The position numbers were made by a program, and so were the translations under genes. The notes beneath the pieces were generated by a model. It did not search any database, was not told the origin of the DNA, and saw only the letters and a program-made list of their open reading frames with translations. From Anaerolineae bacterium (lineage in GTDB: Bacteria > Chloroflexota > Anaerolineae > Aggregatilineales > J027): a stretch of DNA of 64,000 nt. Each line of letters opens with the position of its first letter. Positions within the stretch are counted from its first letter, which is position 1. Shown here one piece after another: positions 1 to 7,448 of the stretch. The stretch spans positions 1 through 64,000 of the forward strand of contig JAIOHL010000317.1 of NCBI GenBank assembly GCA_019913005.1, written 5' to 3'.

Positions 1-144
1 CGTGACAAACAGGGGGCGGGTTAGCCCTTCCGTGACGATTGATGTCAAGACATACTCACGATCCGAGGGTGGGTCGGCTTTGGCCTCCGATTTGCAGGCT
101 AACAATATAAACACCAAGACAAAAACCACGTTGAGCTTGCGCAT
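1..144 (-). CDS. Lipoprotein, N-terminal fragment, PQQ-type sugar dehydrogenase-like (partial)
   Basis: Reading the minus strand from an ATG at 144 gives 48 uninterrupted codons to the window edge. A Shine-Dalgarno-like GGGAGAAGG lies upstream of the ATG. The product starts with a short basic end, a hydrophobic stretch and a lipobox ending LLAC (Cys17), so it should be a lipid-anchored exported protein. After a short linker the visible end reads VTEGLTRPLFVT. This resembles the first beta-strand of glucose/sorbosone dehydrogenase-type (PQQ-dependent) propellers, where a GL..P.FVT pattern precedes the first blade. The family call is an inference from this one motif; the lipoprotein call is firmer. 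The rest of the gene is outside the window. Confidence 0.6.
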   Translation of the reverse strand, partial: MRKLNVVFVLVFILLACKSEAKADPPSDREYVLTSIVTEGLTRPLFVT

Positions 145-275
145 GTTCAATTTTTACCTTCTCCCTTGATAGACGAAATAATTGTAACGGATATTTGGTT
201 GGATGTTTATAACCTACCACTTGCCGCTTTGCTGACAACGACTACACTTGAGAGACAAATGGTGAGGAGTATGGA

Positions 276-1424
276 ATGCTGATTAAACGTGCTTTTTTGC
301 TCATAATACTAGGGTTGAGTCTGGCTACATTACATCCAGTCCACAGCCAAAGTTCGGCTAGTGCCCCGTTGATTGTTTTGATGGGGGGTGATTTTTGGAA
401 ATATGCCGATAGCACATGGACGCAGATGACCCAGAGTGGCTATCACCAAACGCCACTGCTTGGGCCGGACGGCACCCAAATTGCCTATCGAACGGTTGCA
501 CCCGAAGCTATTGCAGCAATTGAATCCGGGCAAGGTACAAGCGGTTTTCCCGCCACCGACATCAATCTCCTCGCTCTTGCGACGGGCGAGGAACAGCCCA
601 TTGCCACCCAACCCGATAATATTTCGTTGGCGGAAGGGCGCTATATCTTACGTTCCGAGCCGTCGTGGTCGCCGGATGGTACACAGATCGCGTGGACGGA
701 TTTGGCCTATCCCAGCGGCACCGATTCGTTGGTGGTCTATGATGTAGCAACTGTCACCCCGATTTCATTTCCCCTAACTCTGCCCCAACGTTATGGGCTT
801 CAGGGAGCGGCTGAAATCCGATGGGGGGAGAGTGGCATTGCGATCTGGGTGACTGGGCTGGATGCTGCTACAGGCGGGATTAATGAAATGTTCTTGATTT
901 ATACTCCCGATGGACAATTGCTCTCGACATCACAACTGCCATTTAGCGACACCAGTGGTTATATCCTTGATTTCTTCTGGATTGAACATCAGGGCAATCA
1001 GGTTTTAGGAGTGTTGTACAGCAATGGCAATTTTTATCTGATTGACCCGCGTTTGAATACGTTTATCCAGTATCTGAATCCGCCAACATTTTTTGCCAGT
1101 GGGACTGCCGGAGCGCCTTCGATCAGCCTTGTGCGTGCGCCGGAAAATCAAATTGGCCTCCCGTTTAGTTTTAGCTACCAGCCGGAAGCGAGTGGGACAG
1201 CGGTCAGTATTCCCGAAACACTTTCACCCCTAACCATTACCATCGCACCTGACGGAACGGCGCTTGCGTATATCACTTCAGAAGGACAGGTGGTCGTGGT
1301 GCAAAATGGTAGCCCTCAAACCATTACCTCCGCTGACCAATTTGCAACGGCGCTGGTTTGGGCGAATAAAAGCTGGACGACTGCCGAAGGCGGCGGGGCA
1401 GGTGGCGGCGGTGGAGCTGGTTAA
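276..1424 (+). CDS. Secreted beta-propeller-like (PD40/TolB-like) protein
   Basis: The 382-residue product starts at an ATG with GAGGAG seven bases upstream. Residues 1-25 are a signal peptide (basic start, long Leu/Ile core, cut near HSQ). The mature part has several repeats of the type SPDGTQIAW / GPDGTQIAY / APDGTALAY, which are the signature of PD40/WD40-like blades as in TolB-type propellers. It should therefore fold as a propeller outside the membrane. The last 15 residues are a Gly-rich tail (GGGAGGGGGAG), which is odd and may be flexible or disordered. It stands divergently from the lipoprotein at the window start. No enzyme motif is seen, so the role is unknown; binding or scaffolding is likely. 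Confidence 0.75.
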   Translation: MLIKRAFLLIILGLSLATLHPVHSQSSASAPLIVLMGGDFWKYADSTWTQMTQSGYHQTPLLGPDGTQIAYRTVAPEAIAAIESGQGTSGFPATDINLLALATGEEQPIATQPDNISLAEGRYILRSEPSWSPDGTQIAWTDLAYPSGTDSLVVYDVATVTPISFPLTLPQRYGLQGAAEIRWGESGIAIWVTGLDAATGGINEMFLIYTPDGQLLSTSQLPFSDTSGYILDFFWIEHQGNQVLGVLYSNGNFYLIDPRLNTFIQYLNPPTFFASGTAGAPSISLVRAPENQIGLPFSFSYQPEASGTAVSIPETLSPLTITIAPDGTALAYITSEGQVVVVQNGSPQTITSADQFATALVWANKSWTTAEGGGAGGGGGAG

Positions 1425-1477
1425 AGGCAAGGCGACTAGTTATTTTTACGCGATTCAAATGGAGATGATGAGACGAT

Positions 1478-1777
1478 ATGAGCTATACAGAATTGGATCT
1501 GGATGCCCTGATTGAAGCGATGCGTGAACATTATGACGCCGAGGGGCTGCATTGGATGGAAAAACTGCTGCATACACATGTGGGGGGGCCGGTGACGGCT
1601 TTGTTTACACAGGTCGAAATTATCCAGCGGGCGCTTGACCGAAAACCAGAAATGGTGCCGGGGGAAGTGGCCTCATTAAAGGATAATGTGCGGCTGGCCT
1701 CGGACAATATCCGCAAGATTGTGAAAGCACTGGCGGCGGCCAATCGCCCACCCGACGAACCCGTCAATGGGGACTAA
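1478..1777 (+). CDS. Small helical protein, possible histidine-phosphoacceptor-like domain
   Basis: This is a 99-residue acidic, mostly helical protein with no signal or membrane segment. The central part (about residues 24-90) has His32 and His34 followed by GGP, then a long helix and a second helix ending near KALAAANRP. That layout resembles the two-helix dimerisation/phosphoacceptor domain of histidine kinases (a helix with His then a Pro, about 25 residues, a second helix). No ATPase domain follows, so if the resemblance is real this is a stand-alone phosphotransfer or dimerisation module. The resemblance is by eye only and could be chance. It lies 53 bases after the propeller gene. Confidence 0.55.
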   Translation: MSYTELDLDALIEAMREHYDAEGLHWMEKLLHTHVGGPVTALFTQVEIIQRALDRKPEMVPGEVASLKDNVRLASDNIRKIVKALAAANRPPDEPVNGD

Positions 1778-1860
1778 AACCCCTAGTTTTGAGGACTGAT
1801 GGTCTGTTTGCGAAGGCTCTACAATTGTACGACTTTTAGAAGCTAGGAAAGGGATTCATC

Positions 1861-2307
1861 ATGAATCAACCCAATCGCACCAAGACCTATATCGCACGCA
1901 AAAAAGCCGTGCCGATGATTTCGGAAAAGGTGCAGCAGGAAATGACGGTCAATACATTGGAAGGCCCACGTACTGCTTATGTGGGAGATTATCTGATGAC
2001 CGGAACACGCGGCGAACAGTGGGCGATTGAGCCGGATAAATTCGAAGAAACCTATGATGTGCTGGGTCAGACTCCTGACGGTAAGTTGCAAGTACAATCA
2101 AAGCCAGCCGAACGGGCCATCTTTCAAACATTTGTCCCGATGGATTTCATCATTCGGGGTGAGAACTTTCACGCCGAGGCCGGCGATGTGATTGTACGTT
2201 ATGGCCCGGATGATATGGCCCCCGTCAAGCAAGACGTCTTCTATGAAACCTATGAAGTGATACGGCCTGCCACATCTGAGGAAGATTTTGGTGTAGCCGC
2301 CGTGTGA
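1861..2307 (+). CDS. Unknown protein with two GDY/GDV repeats
   Basis: The 148-residue soluble protein has GGAAAGGG before its ATG. No known family is recognised. It contains an internal duplication: about residues 40-70 (VGDYLMTG...FEETYDVLG) and about residues 106-137 (AGDVIVRYG...FYETYEVIR) share G-D-hydrophobic, a turn, then a D-x-F-x-x-T-Y-D/E-V end. This suggests two copies of a small beta-rich module. The first 25 residues are basic (NRTKTYIARKKA). Proteins with a PGDYLVTG...FE.TYE pattern occur as uncharacterised small proteins in many bacteria and phages, but I assign no function. Confidence 0.7.
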   Translation: MNQPNRTKTYIARKKAVPMISEKVQQEMTVNTLEGPRTAYVGDYLMTGTRGEQWAIEPDKFEETYDVLGQTPDGKLQVQSKPAERAIFQTFVPMDFIIRGENFHAEAGDVIVRYGPDDMAPVKQDVFYETYEVIRPATSEEDFGVAAV

Positions 2308-2478
2308 TTTGATAGCGGCCCTAAGCCCGATAACCCCAACCTACGCCGCTAACCCAAACGCGGTAGTATTTCCTTTTGCCCAAATAACCTTCTCTCCTGT
2401 TCACTTGCACGCTACAATTCCCCGTCACCAATAACGGAATAGACTTGTGTTCTGTAGAGAAGGTTAAGGTGAATTCGC

Positions 2479-3828
2479 ATGGCTAAATTGACGGCCCGCA
2501 CTCCTAAAGGAATGCGTGATTTTTTGCCCGCTGACATGATCAAGCGGCAATACGTGTTTGGGGTCATCCGCGAGGTATTTGAAAGTTTTGGCTTTGAACC
2601 GATTGACACGCCCGTTTTGGAACTGCGTGAAAATCTGATGAGTGGGAACTATGGTGAGGACGCCGAAAAGCTGATTTACTATGCCCAACATCCCGGTGCC
2701 AAAGAAGAACTCGCCCTGCGCTATGACCTAACCGTACCTTTGAGCCGCTTTTTTGCCACGCATGAGAATGATCTAAGCCTGCCCTTCCGCCGTTATCATA
2801 TCGCTCCGGTGTGGCGGGGGGATCGTCCACAAAAAGGGCGTTTCCGCGAATTTTATCAATGTGACGCTGATATTGTCGGGGTGCGTCACATGGGGGCCGA
2901 CGCCGAAGTGATGAATGTGGTCTACACGGTACTTAAACGGCTCGGCTTCGCGGATTTCACGATCAAATATAACAACCGCAAACTGCTGTTAGGCATTGGG
3001 GTTTATTCAGGTGTGCCTGAAAATCGACTGCCCTTTCTCTATCGCACGATTGATAAGACCGACAAAATTGGCTTGGAGGGCGTGACCGAGGAGTTGCGTA
3101 AAGAGGGCCTGCTGGAAGAAACCGTGCAGCGGCTGGTCAATTTGTTGGTGGTTGAAGATGGGGACGCCTCTAAGCGGTTGGCTTTGTTGGGGCAACTGCG
3201 CGAAGAAATGGATGGCATAGACATCGCTCAACAGGGCCTAGAGGAATTGGAGCAGTTGACCCGTTCCGCCGACGCGCTGGGCTTGCTGGGTAACACAGCA
3301 ATGGATTTTACGATGGTGCGCGGTTTGGGCTATTATACTGGCCCGATTTTTGAAACCTTTATCACCAAACCGGAAAATTTGGGGGCGGTGCAAGGGGGTG
3401 GCCGCTATGATGAATTGATCGGCCTGTTCCGAGGGCAAAGTTTGCCGACGACAGGCATCAGTTTTGGCATTGAGCGCATCCTCGAACTAATGGACATCCT
3501 GAACCTGTATCCGGCTTCGATTGGCTCAACCGTCGTGCAAGCGCTCGTCACGTTGTTTAGCGACGATTTACAAACCGATGCCCTCAAGTTGGCGATGGAA
3601 TTACGTGAGGCGGGGATTCGCACTGAGACGTATATGGATGCTCGCAAAGGTATTGGCAAACAAATTGGTTATGCCGACTCCAAACGCATCCCGATTGCGG
3701 TCATTGCTGGACAGGATGAATTAAGCGTGGGGCAGGTGCGGCTCAAACGCTTGGCGGATGGACACGAAGAAACCATTAACCGTCGGGAATTGGGGAGTGC
3801 GGTACGCCGCCTGCTCAATTTGGCATGA
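2479..3828 (+). CDS. hisS: Histidine--tRNA ligase (histidyl-tRNA synthetase)
   Basis: This class II aminoacyl-tRNA synthetase loads histidine onto tRNA-His in the cytoplasm. Its 449 residues show TPKGMRDFLP at the start (motif 1 region), RYDLTVP at 81-87, motif 2 RRYHIAPVWRGDRPQKGRF near 104-122 followed by REFYQCD, the histidine-specific RGLGYYTGP at about 280, GGGRYDELIG, motif 3 (TTGISFGIERIL), and a C-terminal anticodon-binding domain from about 350. The RYDLTVP and REFYQCDADIVG versions are those of the archaeal/eukaryotic-like HisRS subtype. The common bacterial form has a RPEGT motif and a RQFHQ-type motif instead. It stands alone, not next to aspS, with no T-box leader seen in the 170-base gap before it. 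Confidence 0.96.
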   Translation: MAKLTARTPKGMRDFLPADMIKRQYVFGVIREVFESFGFEPIDTPVLELRENLMSGNYGEDAEKLIYYAQHPGAKEELALRYDLTVPLSRFFATHENDLSLPFRRYHIAPVWRGDRPQKGRFREFYQCDADIVGVRHMGADAEVMNVVYTVLKRLGFADFTIKYNNRKLLLGIGVYSGVPENRLPFLYRTIDKTDKIGLEGVTEELRKEGLLEETVQRLVNLLVVEDGDASKRLALLGQLREEMDGIDIAQQGLEELEQLTRSADALGLLGNTAMDFTMVRGLGYYTGPIFETFITKPENLGAVQGGGRYDELIGLFRGQSLPTTGISFGIERILELMDILNLYPASIGSTVVQALVTLFSDDLQTDALKLAMELREAGIRTETYMDARKGIGKQIGYADSKRIPIAVIAGQDELSVGQVRLKRLADGHEETINRRELGSAVRRLLNLA

Positions 3829-3875
3829 ATTTGACGTAAAATGAGAGACGGTGGGATTATCATTGGAGGCCGACC

Positions 3876-5207
3876 ATGAATGAAGAAATCCTGTCTCTCG
3901 ACCAATATCTCAACATGTTTCCGTGGACGGAAAGTCAAAAAGCCGCCGGGGATATCCTAGAATGGTTGTGGTATTACGAGGTCAAAGCGCCTGTAGACCA
4001 GCTTTGGCCTCATTTGTGTGATACCAACCGCTTTAACCGCGACCTCGGCTATGATGGCTTAGAATTTGTCGAGAAGGCGGGAATTTTATATGGGGCATCC
4101 GGCACAGACCGCCTACGCTGGGAATGGATTGAATATCCTTGGGATTGGGTCTATGGACGGTATTCGATTCATCTCCGTACCTATACACGCGGCCTACTTC
4201 TGCATAATCGCTCCGGCTACTATCTGCAACCACTGAATGACGCTCAATCTACGCGGGTTTATGGCTATATCGGCTCGGTGTTTGATAATCCATTAGGGCG
4301 GCGCTATCTCAAAAATTATGAAAGCCGCTTTGAGGCCCGCTTTCAGTCGGTATTCCGCAAAATTGAGCAGCGCTTGTTGGGTCAGCCCGAAACCCCAAAT
4401 GTGTATGAAATCCGCCTGCTCGAAATGGGTCAAAATACTCAACAGCAGTTGGAGGTCATGCGCGAAAAGTTGGTGCGACTTGGCCTTGCGCCGCCGCTGA
4501 TAGACCGATTGATGCAGTATCTTTTTGAAGCAGATCAAATTGAATTGCAGCGGATTCGGATTGTACCTCTGGCAAGGGCGTGGGATGTGCCCCTAGAGGA
4601 TTTGCTCAAGGTGTGTTTGGGCGCGGTACGGGTTAGCTTGTTCACCATTTCGTGGGATGTGATTTGTCCGCATTGTCGCGGGGTACGCTTGGAAGCCCCA
4701 ACGCTAGCGGCGATTCCAAGTTCGGTGCGCTGCGATGCTTGTGAATTGGATTTTGTGACGGCTGCCGATCATGCGGTGGAAGTGACCTTTCGGATTCGAC
4801 CCGAAATCAAAGAAGTGCCCCAAGCGGCGTTTTGTAGTGCCGAACCGAACAAAAAGCGCCATATCAAAATTCAGAAAAATCTGCCCCCCTCGGCCCAAAA
4901 CGAAGTGATTGAAGTTTTCTTGCCAGCAGGGAGTTATCGGATGCGGGTGAATGGATTTAATGACCTAAGTAGTTTTGAGGTACACGGTGAGGGATTAATG
5001 GATGGAGTGGTTGGGGCGGAACTTAGCCTAATAACGCGACAATCCGGCAAAGTGATTTTGAATAACCCTCATCCCCGTCCGGTGATTTTTGTATTGGAAG
5101 AAGTGCGCTGGCTCGATGATGCCCTACAACCCGCCGAGGTATTAAAACAAACGGGTTTTGAAGATGTTTTGAAAGGCCAACCCGAACCGACAATACCACT
5201 GACATAA
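3876..5207 (+). CDS. DUF5939-like protein: SRPBCC-like domain plus zinc ribbon, no cyclase domain
   Basis: GGAGG lies seven bases before the ATG. The 443-residue product has an N-terminal START/SRPBCC-like region (about residues 25-160) with the motif APVDQLWPHLCDTNRFNRDL. A helical part follows, then a zinc-ribbon pair (CPHC near 265 and CDAC near 286) and a beta-rich region (VEVTFRIRPEIKEVP..., LPAGSYRMRV). This order matches DUF5939, which in known proteins usually precedes a class III adenylate/guanylate cyclase domain. Here the protein ends without any cyclase domain and no cyclase gene is next to it. The role may be as a sensor or lipid/ligand-binding partner acting in trans; that is inference. 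It is 47 bases after hisS. Confidence 0.75.
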   Translation: MNEEILSLDQYLNMFPWTESQKAAGDILEWLWYYEVKAPVDQLWPHLCDTNRFNRDLGYDGLEFVEKAGILYGASGTDRLRWEWIEYPWDWVYGRYSIHLRTYTRGLLLHNRSGYYLQPLNDAQSTRVYGYIGSVFDNPLGRRYLKNYESRFEARFQSVFRKIEQRLLGQPETPNVYEIRLLEMGQNTQQQLEVMREKLVRLGLAPPLIDRLMQYLFEADQIELQRIRIVPLARAWDVPLEDLLKVCLGAVRVSLFTISWDVICPHCRGVRLEAPTLAAIPSSVRCDACELDFVTAADHAVEVTFRIRPEIKEVPQAAFCSAEPNKKRHIKIQKNLPPSAQNEVIEVFLPAGSYRMRVNGFNDLSSFEVHGEGLMDGVVGAELSLITRQSGKVILNNPHPRPVIFVLEEVRWLDDALQPAEVLKQTGFEDVLKGQPEPTIPLT

Positions 5208-5235
5208 AAAGGGCCATTTTGCCGCATGGTTGGCG

Positions 5236-5264
5236 TTGACGTGGCGTGGAGTCAATGCTATACT
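5236..5264 (+). promoter_or_regulatory. Sigma-70-type promoter of infC-rpmI-rplT
   Basis: TTGACG at 5236-5241 and TATACT at 5259-5264 are separated by exactly 17 bases, a near-consensus housekeeping promoter. Transcription would start near 5271, giving a leader of about 50 bases before infC. No long structured leader or ribosomal-protein binding site is visible in that space. Confidence 0.75.
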
Positions 5265-5321
5265 GTCGCCACCATCAATTATTTTTAACGTCATTATGTT
5301 TCAGTTTGAAAGGGTCAGCTT

Positions 5322-5846
5322 ATCAGCGACGATTTTCGTATCAATGAACAAATTCGCGCACGCGAAGTTCGATTGATTACAGACACGAATGAAAATATCG
5401 GGGTTGTGTCTCTGCATACGGCGCTGCAAATGGCGCAAGAGCGTGAACTGGATTTGGTAGAAGTTGCCCCCAATGCCACTCCGCCAGTGGTGAGAATTAT
5501 GGATTTTGGCAAGTTTCTCTATCAAAAACAAAAGCGTGAGCGAGCCGCAAAAACGCAGCAGAAAACAATTGAAGTCAAAGAAATTCGGCTGCGTCCCAAA
5601 ACGGATGAACACCATTTGGGATTCAAAATCCGTGATGCCCGCCGCTGGTTGCAAGACGGCATGAAGGTCAAAGTGCGTGTGCGGTTTAAGGGCCGTGAAA
5701 TCGAATATCCCAAAATCGCCCGCGATATGCTTGAAATAATTGTCAAAGATTTGCAAGATATTGCAATCATTGAACAAGCGCCGATGATGGAAGGCCATAC
5801 GATGTTGATGTTGTTGGCCCCCAATCCGGAGAAGATTAAGAAATAA
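5322..5846 (+). CDS. infC: Translation initiation factor IF-3 (non-AUG start)
   Basis: IF-3 binds the 30S subunit, checks start-codon pairing and keeps subunits apart. The reading frame opens after a stop at 5307. The family's expected N-terminus (DDFRINEQIRAREVRLI) is present, but no ATG or GTG precedes it. I place the start at ATC 5322, with AAAGGG seven bases upstream. That gives 174 residues, the usual family length. An in-frame TTG at 5373 would remove the conserved N-terminal linker region and is rejected. A rare AUU/AUC start is the known device by which IF-3 limits its own synthesis in other bacteria. Later motifs are DLVEVAPNATPPVVRIMD, GKF.YQKQK, and the C-domain KEIRLRPKTDEHHL. It heads the infC-rpmI-rplT operon. 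Confidence 0.93.
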   Translation: MSDDFRINEQIRAREVRLITDTNENIGVVSLHTALQMAQERELDLVEVAPNATPPVVRIMDFGKFLYQKQKRERAAKTQQKTIEVKEIRLRPKTDEHHLGFKIRDARRWLQDGMKVKVRVRFKGREIEYPKIARDMLEIIVKDLQDIAIIEQAPMMEGHTMLMLLAPNPEKIKK

Positions 5847-5939
5847 GCGCTGTTTGATATTTTGATTGAAGTCAAACCGAGAAAGTCCAGATGCCGCATA
5901 CACCCATGCGGCGTTCATTTGTCATAAGGAGTTTTTGAA

Positions 5940-6194
5940 GTGCCGCGTAAATCTACTAAAACTGGCAAGCAGAAGCTAAAGACGCACAAATCAACTGCCA
6001 AGCGCTTTAAGGTGACTGGTACAGGCAAAATTATGCGTACAAAGGGTGGCAAGAGCCATTTGCGCCGCCGCAAGTCTGCCCGCGTGAAGGATGACTTCGA
6101 CAATATGATTGAAGTGACTCACAACAGCGACATCAAGAAGGTGCGTCGTCTGGCTCCCTATCTGCGTAAATATAAAGCCAACCCCCCGGCCTAA
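5940..6194 (+). CDS. rpmI: 50S ribosomal protein L35
   Basis: An 84-residue, strongly basic protein starts at GTG 5940 with AAGGAG nine bases upstream. It has the L35 hallmarks: PRKSTKTGKQK..KTHKSTAKRFKVTGTGKI at the start and KGGKSHLRRRKS in the middle. The protein is a small structural part of the large ribosomal subunit. The C-terminus is about 15 residues longer than the usual 64-66 residue form (RKYKANPPA end). It is second in the infC operon, 93 bases after infC and 36 bases before rplT. Confidence 0.96.
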   Translation: MPRKSTKTGKQKLKTHKSTAKRFKVTGTGKIMRTKGGKSHLRRRKSARVKDDFDNMIEVTHNSDIKKVRRLAPYLRKYKANPPA

Positions 6195-6230
6195 GGCTGT
6201 AGGCTAGAAAATCTGAGGAGTAACTAGAGA

Positions 6231-6578
6231 ATGGCTCGTGTAAAAGGTGGTTACGTCACTCGCCGTCGCCACAAGAAAATTTTGAAACTGACCAAAGGCC
6301 AGTGGGACACCAAACACAAACTGTTCCGCCGCGCCAATGAAGCGATGATGAAAAGCCTGTGGTATTCCTATCGGGATCGCCGTCAACGCCGCCGTGATCT
6401 GCGCCGCCTGTGGATTGCCCGTATCAACGCGGCTGCCCGTACCAACGGCGTAAAATACAGTGTGTTTATTGACGCCCTGAAGAAGAATAATATCGAACTG
6501 GATCGTAAGATTCTGGCGGATATTGCGGTGCGCGACCCCCAGACTTTCAGCAAGCTGGTCAAGTCGGTTAAAGCCTAA
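6231..6578 (+). CDS. rplT: 50S ribosomal protein L20
   Basis: The 115-residue basic protein has the standard L20 start [20 protein letters not shown] and the conserved [21 protein letters not shown] block. It binds 23S rRNA early in large-subunit assembly. GAGGAGT lies 11 bases before the ATG. Third and last gene of the infC operon, it is followed by a strong terminator hairpin. Confidence 0.97.
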   Translation: MARVKGGYVTRRRHKKILKLTKGQWDTKHKLFRRANEAMMKSLWYSYRDRRQRRRDLRRLWIARINAAARTNGVKYSVFIDALKKNNIELDRKILADIAVRDPQTFSKLVKSVKA

Positions 6579-6618
6579 AACGCTTTTAGCCCACATCGCA
6601 TAAAATAGACGAAACAAT

Positions 6619-6643
6619 AGGTGGAGACTGCCTCCACCTTTTT
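6619..6643 (+). terminator. Rho-independent terminator of the infC operon
   Basis: AGGTGGAG (6619-6626) pairs perfectly with CTCCACCT (6632-6639) around a five-base loop and runs into TTTTT. It lies 40 bases after the rplT stop and 32 bases before the next gene, which therefore needs its own promoter or read-through. Confidence 0.85.
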
Positions 6644-6674
6644 GTGCTTCTAGTACAGGAATATCCAATCGCCC

Positions 6675-7448
6675 ATGATTACCTCCTCCGATAATGCCCG
6701 TATCAAACAGGTGCGCGGCCTGCTGACCCAAGCCAAACAGCGGCGGCAGGAACAAAAATGTGTGCTGGAAGGTGTGCGGTTGATTGAGGATGCCCTTTTA
6801 GCGGGGGTGCAGCCGGATTTTGTGCTCTATCGCCCCGATGCAGCATTAAAAATAGCCCCATCAGCAGACCTGCTCAATCGTCTGCAATCTCAAAATATCC
6901 CGTGCTTGGAAACCGACCCAAGTCTGTTTAATAAATTGAGCGATACGCAAAACCCACAGGGGGTATTGGCGGTCTGCTCATTTCCCGAACTCACTCCGCG
7001 TCAACCCTTGAGCCTCGTCCTCATTTTGGATGGCATCGGCGACCCCGGTAATCTTGGTAGCGCGTTACGCACGGCGGGGGCAGTGGGGGTGGATTTGGTG
7101 GTGTTATCGCCAGACACGGTTGATCCGTTTAACCCCAAAGTGCTGCGTGGTGGAATGGGGGCGCATTTCCGACTGGCGATTCAACAGCAGACGTGGGCCG
7201 AAATTGGACAGCTCGGTTTGCCGATGATGATCGCTGACGCCGATGGAGGACGGCATATTTTTGAGGTGGATTGGACAACCCCTGTCGCACTGGTGGTTGG
7301 GAATGAAGCACACGGCCCCAGTCAACAGGCCCGTGCATTGGTCTCACAGGGGGTACGGATTCCAATGGTTTCGGCGGAATCACTCAACGCGGCGATGGCA
7401 GCCAGTGTGATTTTATATGAGATTTTCCGCCAGCGGCATTACACCTGA
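6675..7448 (+). CDS. SpoU/TrmH-family RNA 2'-O-methyltransferase
   Basis: This should transfer a methyl group from S-adenosylmethionine to a ribose 2'-OH in rRNA or tRNA. The 257 residues comprise an N-terminal RNA-binding part (TSSDNARIKQVRGLL..., residues 1-100) and a SPOUT domain. The three SpoU motifs are visible: ILDGIGDPGNLGSALRTA (about 118-135), ALVVGNEAHGPS (about 210-221), and the last one, IPMVSAESLNAAMAASVILYE. The overall plan fits 23S rRNA methyltransferases such as RlmB/TsnR relatives; the exact target base cannot be told. The 3' end overlaps the convergent gene by 10 bases. Confidence 0.92.
   Translation: MITSSDNARIKQVRGLLTQAKQRRQEQKCVLEGVRLIEDALLAGVQPDFVLYRPDAALKIAPSADLLNRLQSQNIPCLETDPSLFNKLSDTQNPQGVLAVCSFPELTPRQPLSLVLILDGIGDPGNLGSALRTAGAVGVDLVVLSPDTVDPFNPKVLRGGMGAHFRLAIQQQTWAEIGQLGLPMMIADADGGRHIFEVDWTTPVALVVGNEAHGPSQQARALVSQGVRIPMVSAESLNAAMAASVILYEIFRQRHYT

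Noticed and set aside
56-238. Small minus-strand frame at the left edge
   Set aside because: A different minus-strand frame starting at 144 has a ribosome site and a lipoprotein signal; this one has neither.
2308-2478. T-box or other leader before hisS
   Set aside because: No conserved T-box sequence or clear terminator/antiterminator hairpin is visible.
5265-5321. L20 or IF-3 autoregulatory leader structure
   Set aside because: The leader of about 50 bases is too short and shows no stable hairpin by eye.
5301-5918. 205-codon minus-strand frame opposite infC
   Set aside because: infC is certain on the plus strand; the antisense product has no known motif or ribosome site.
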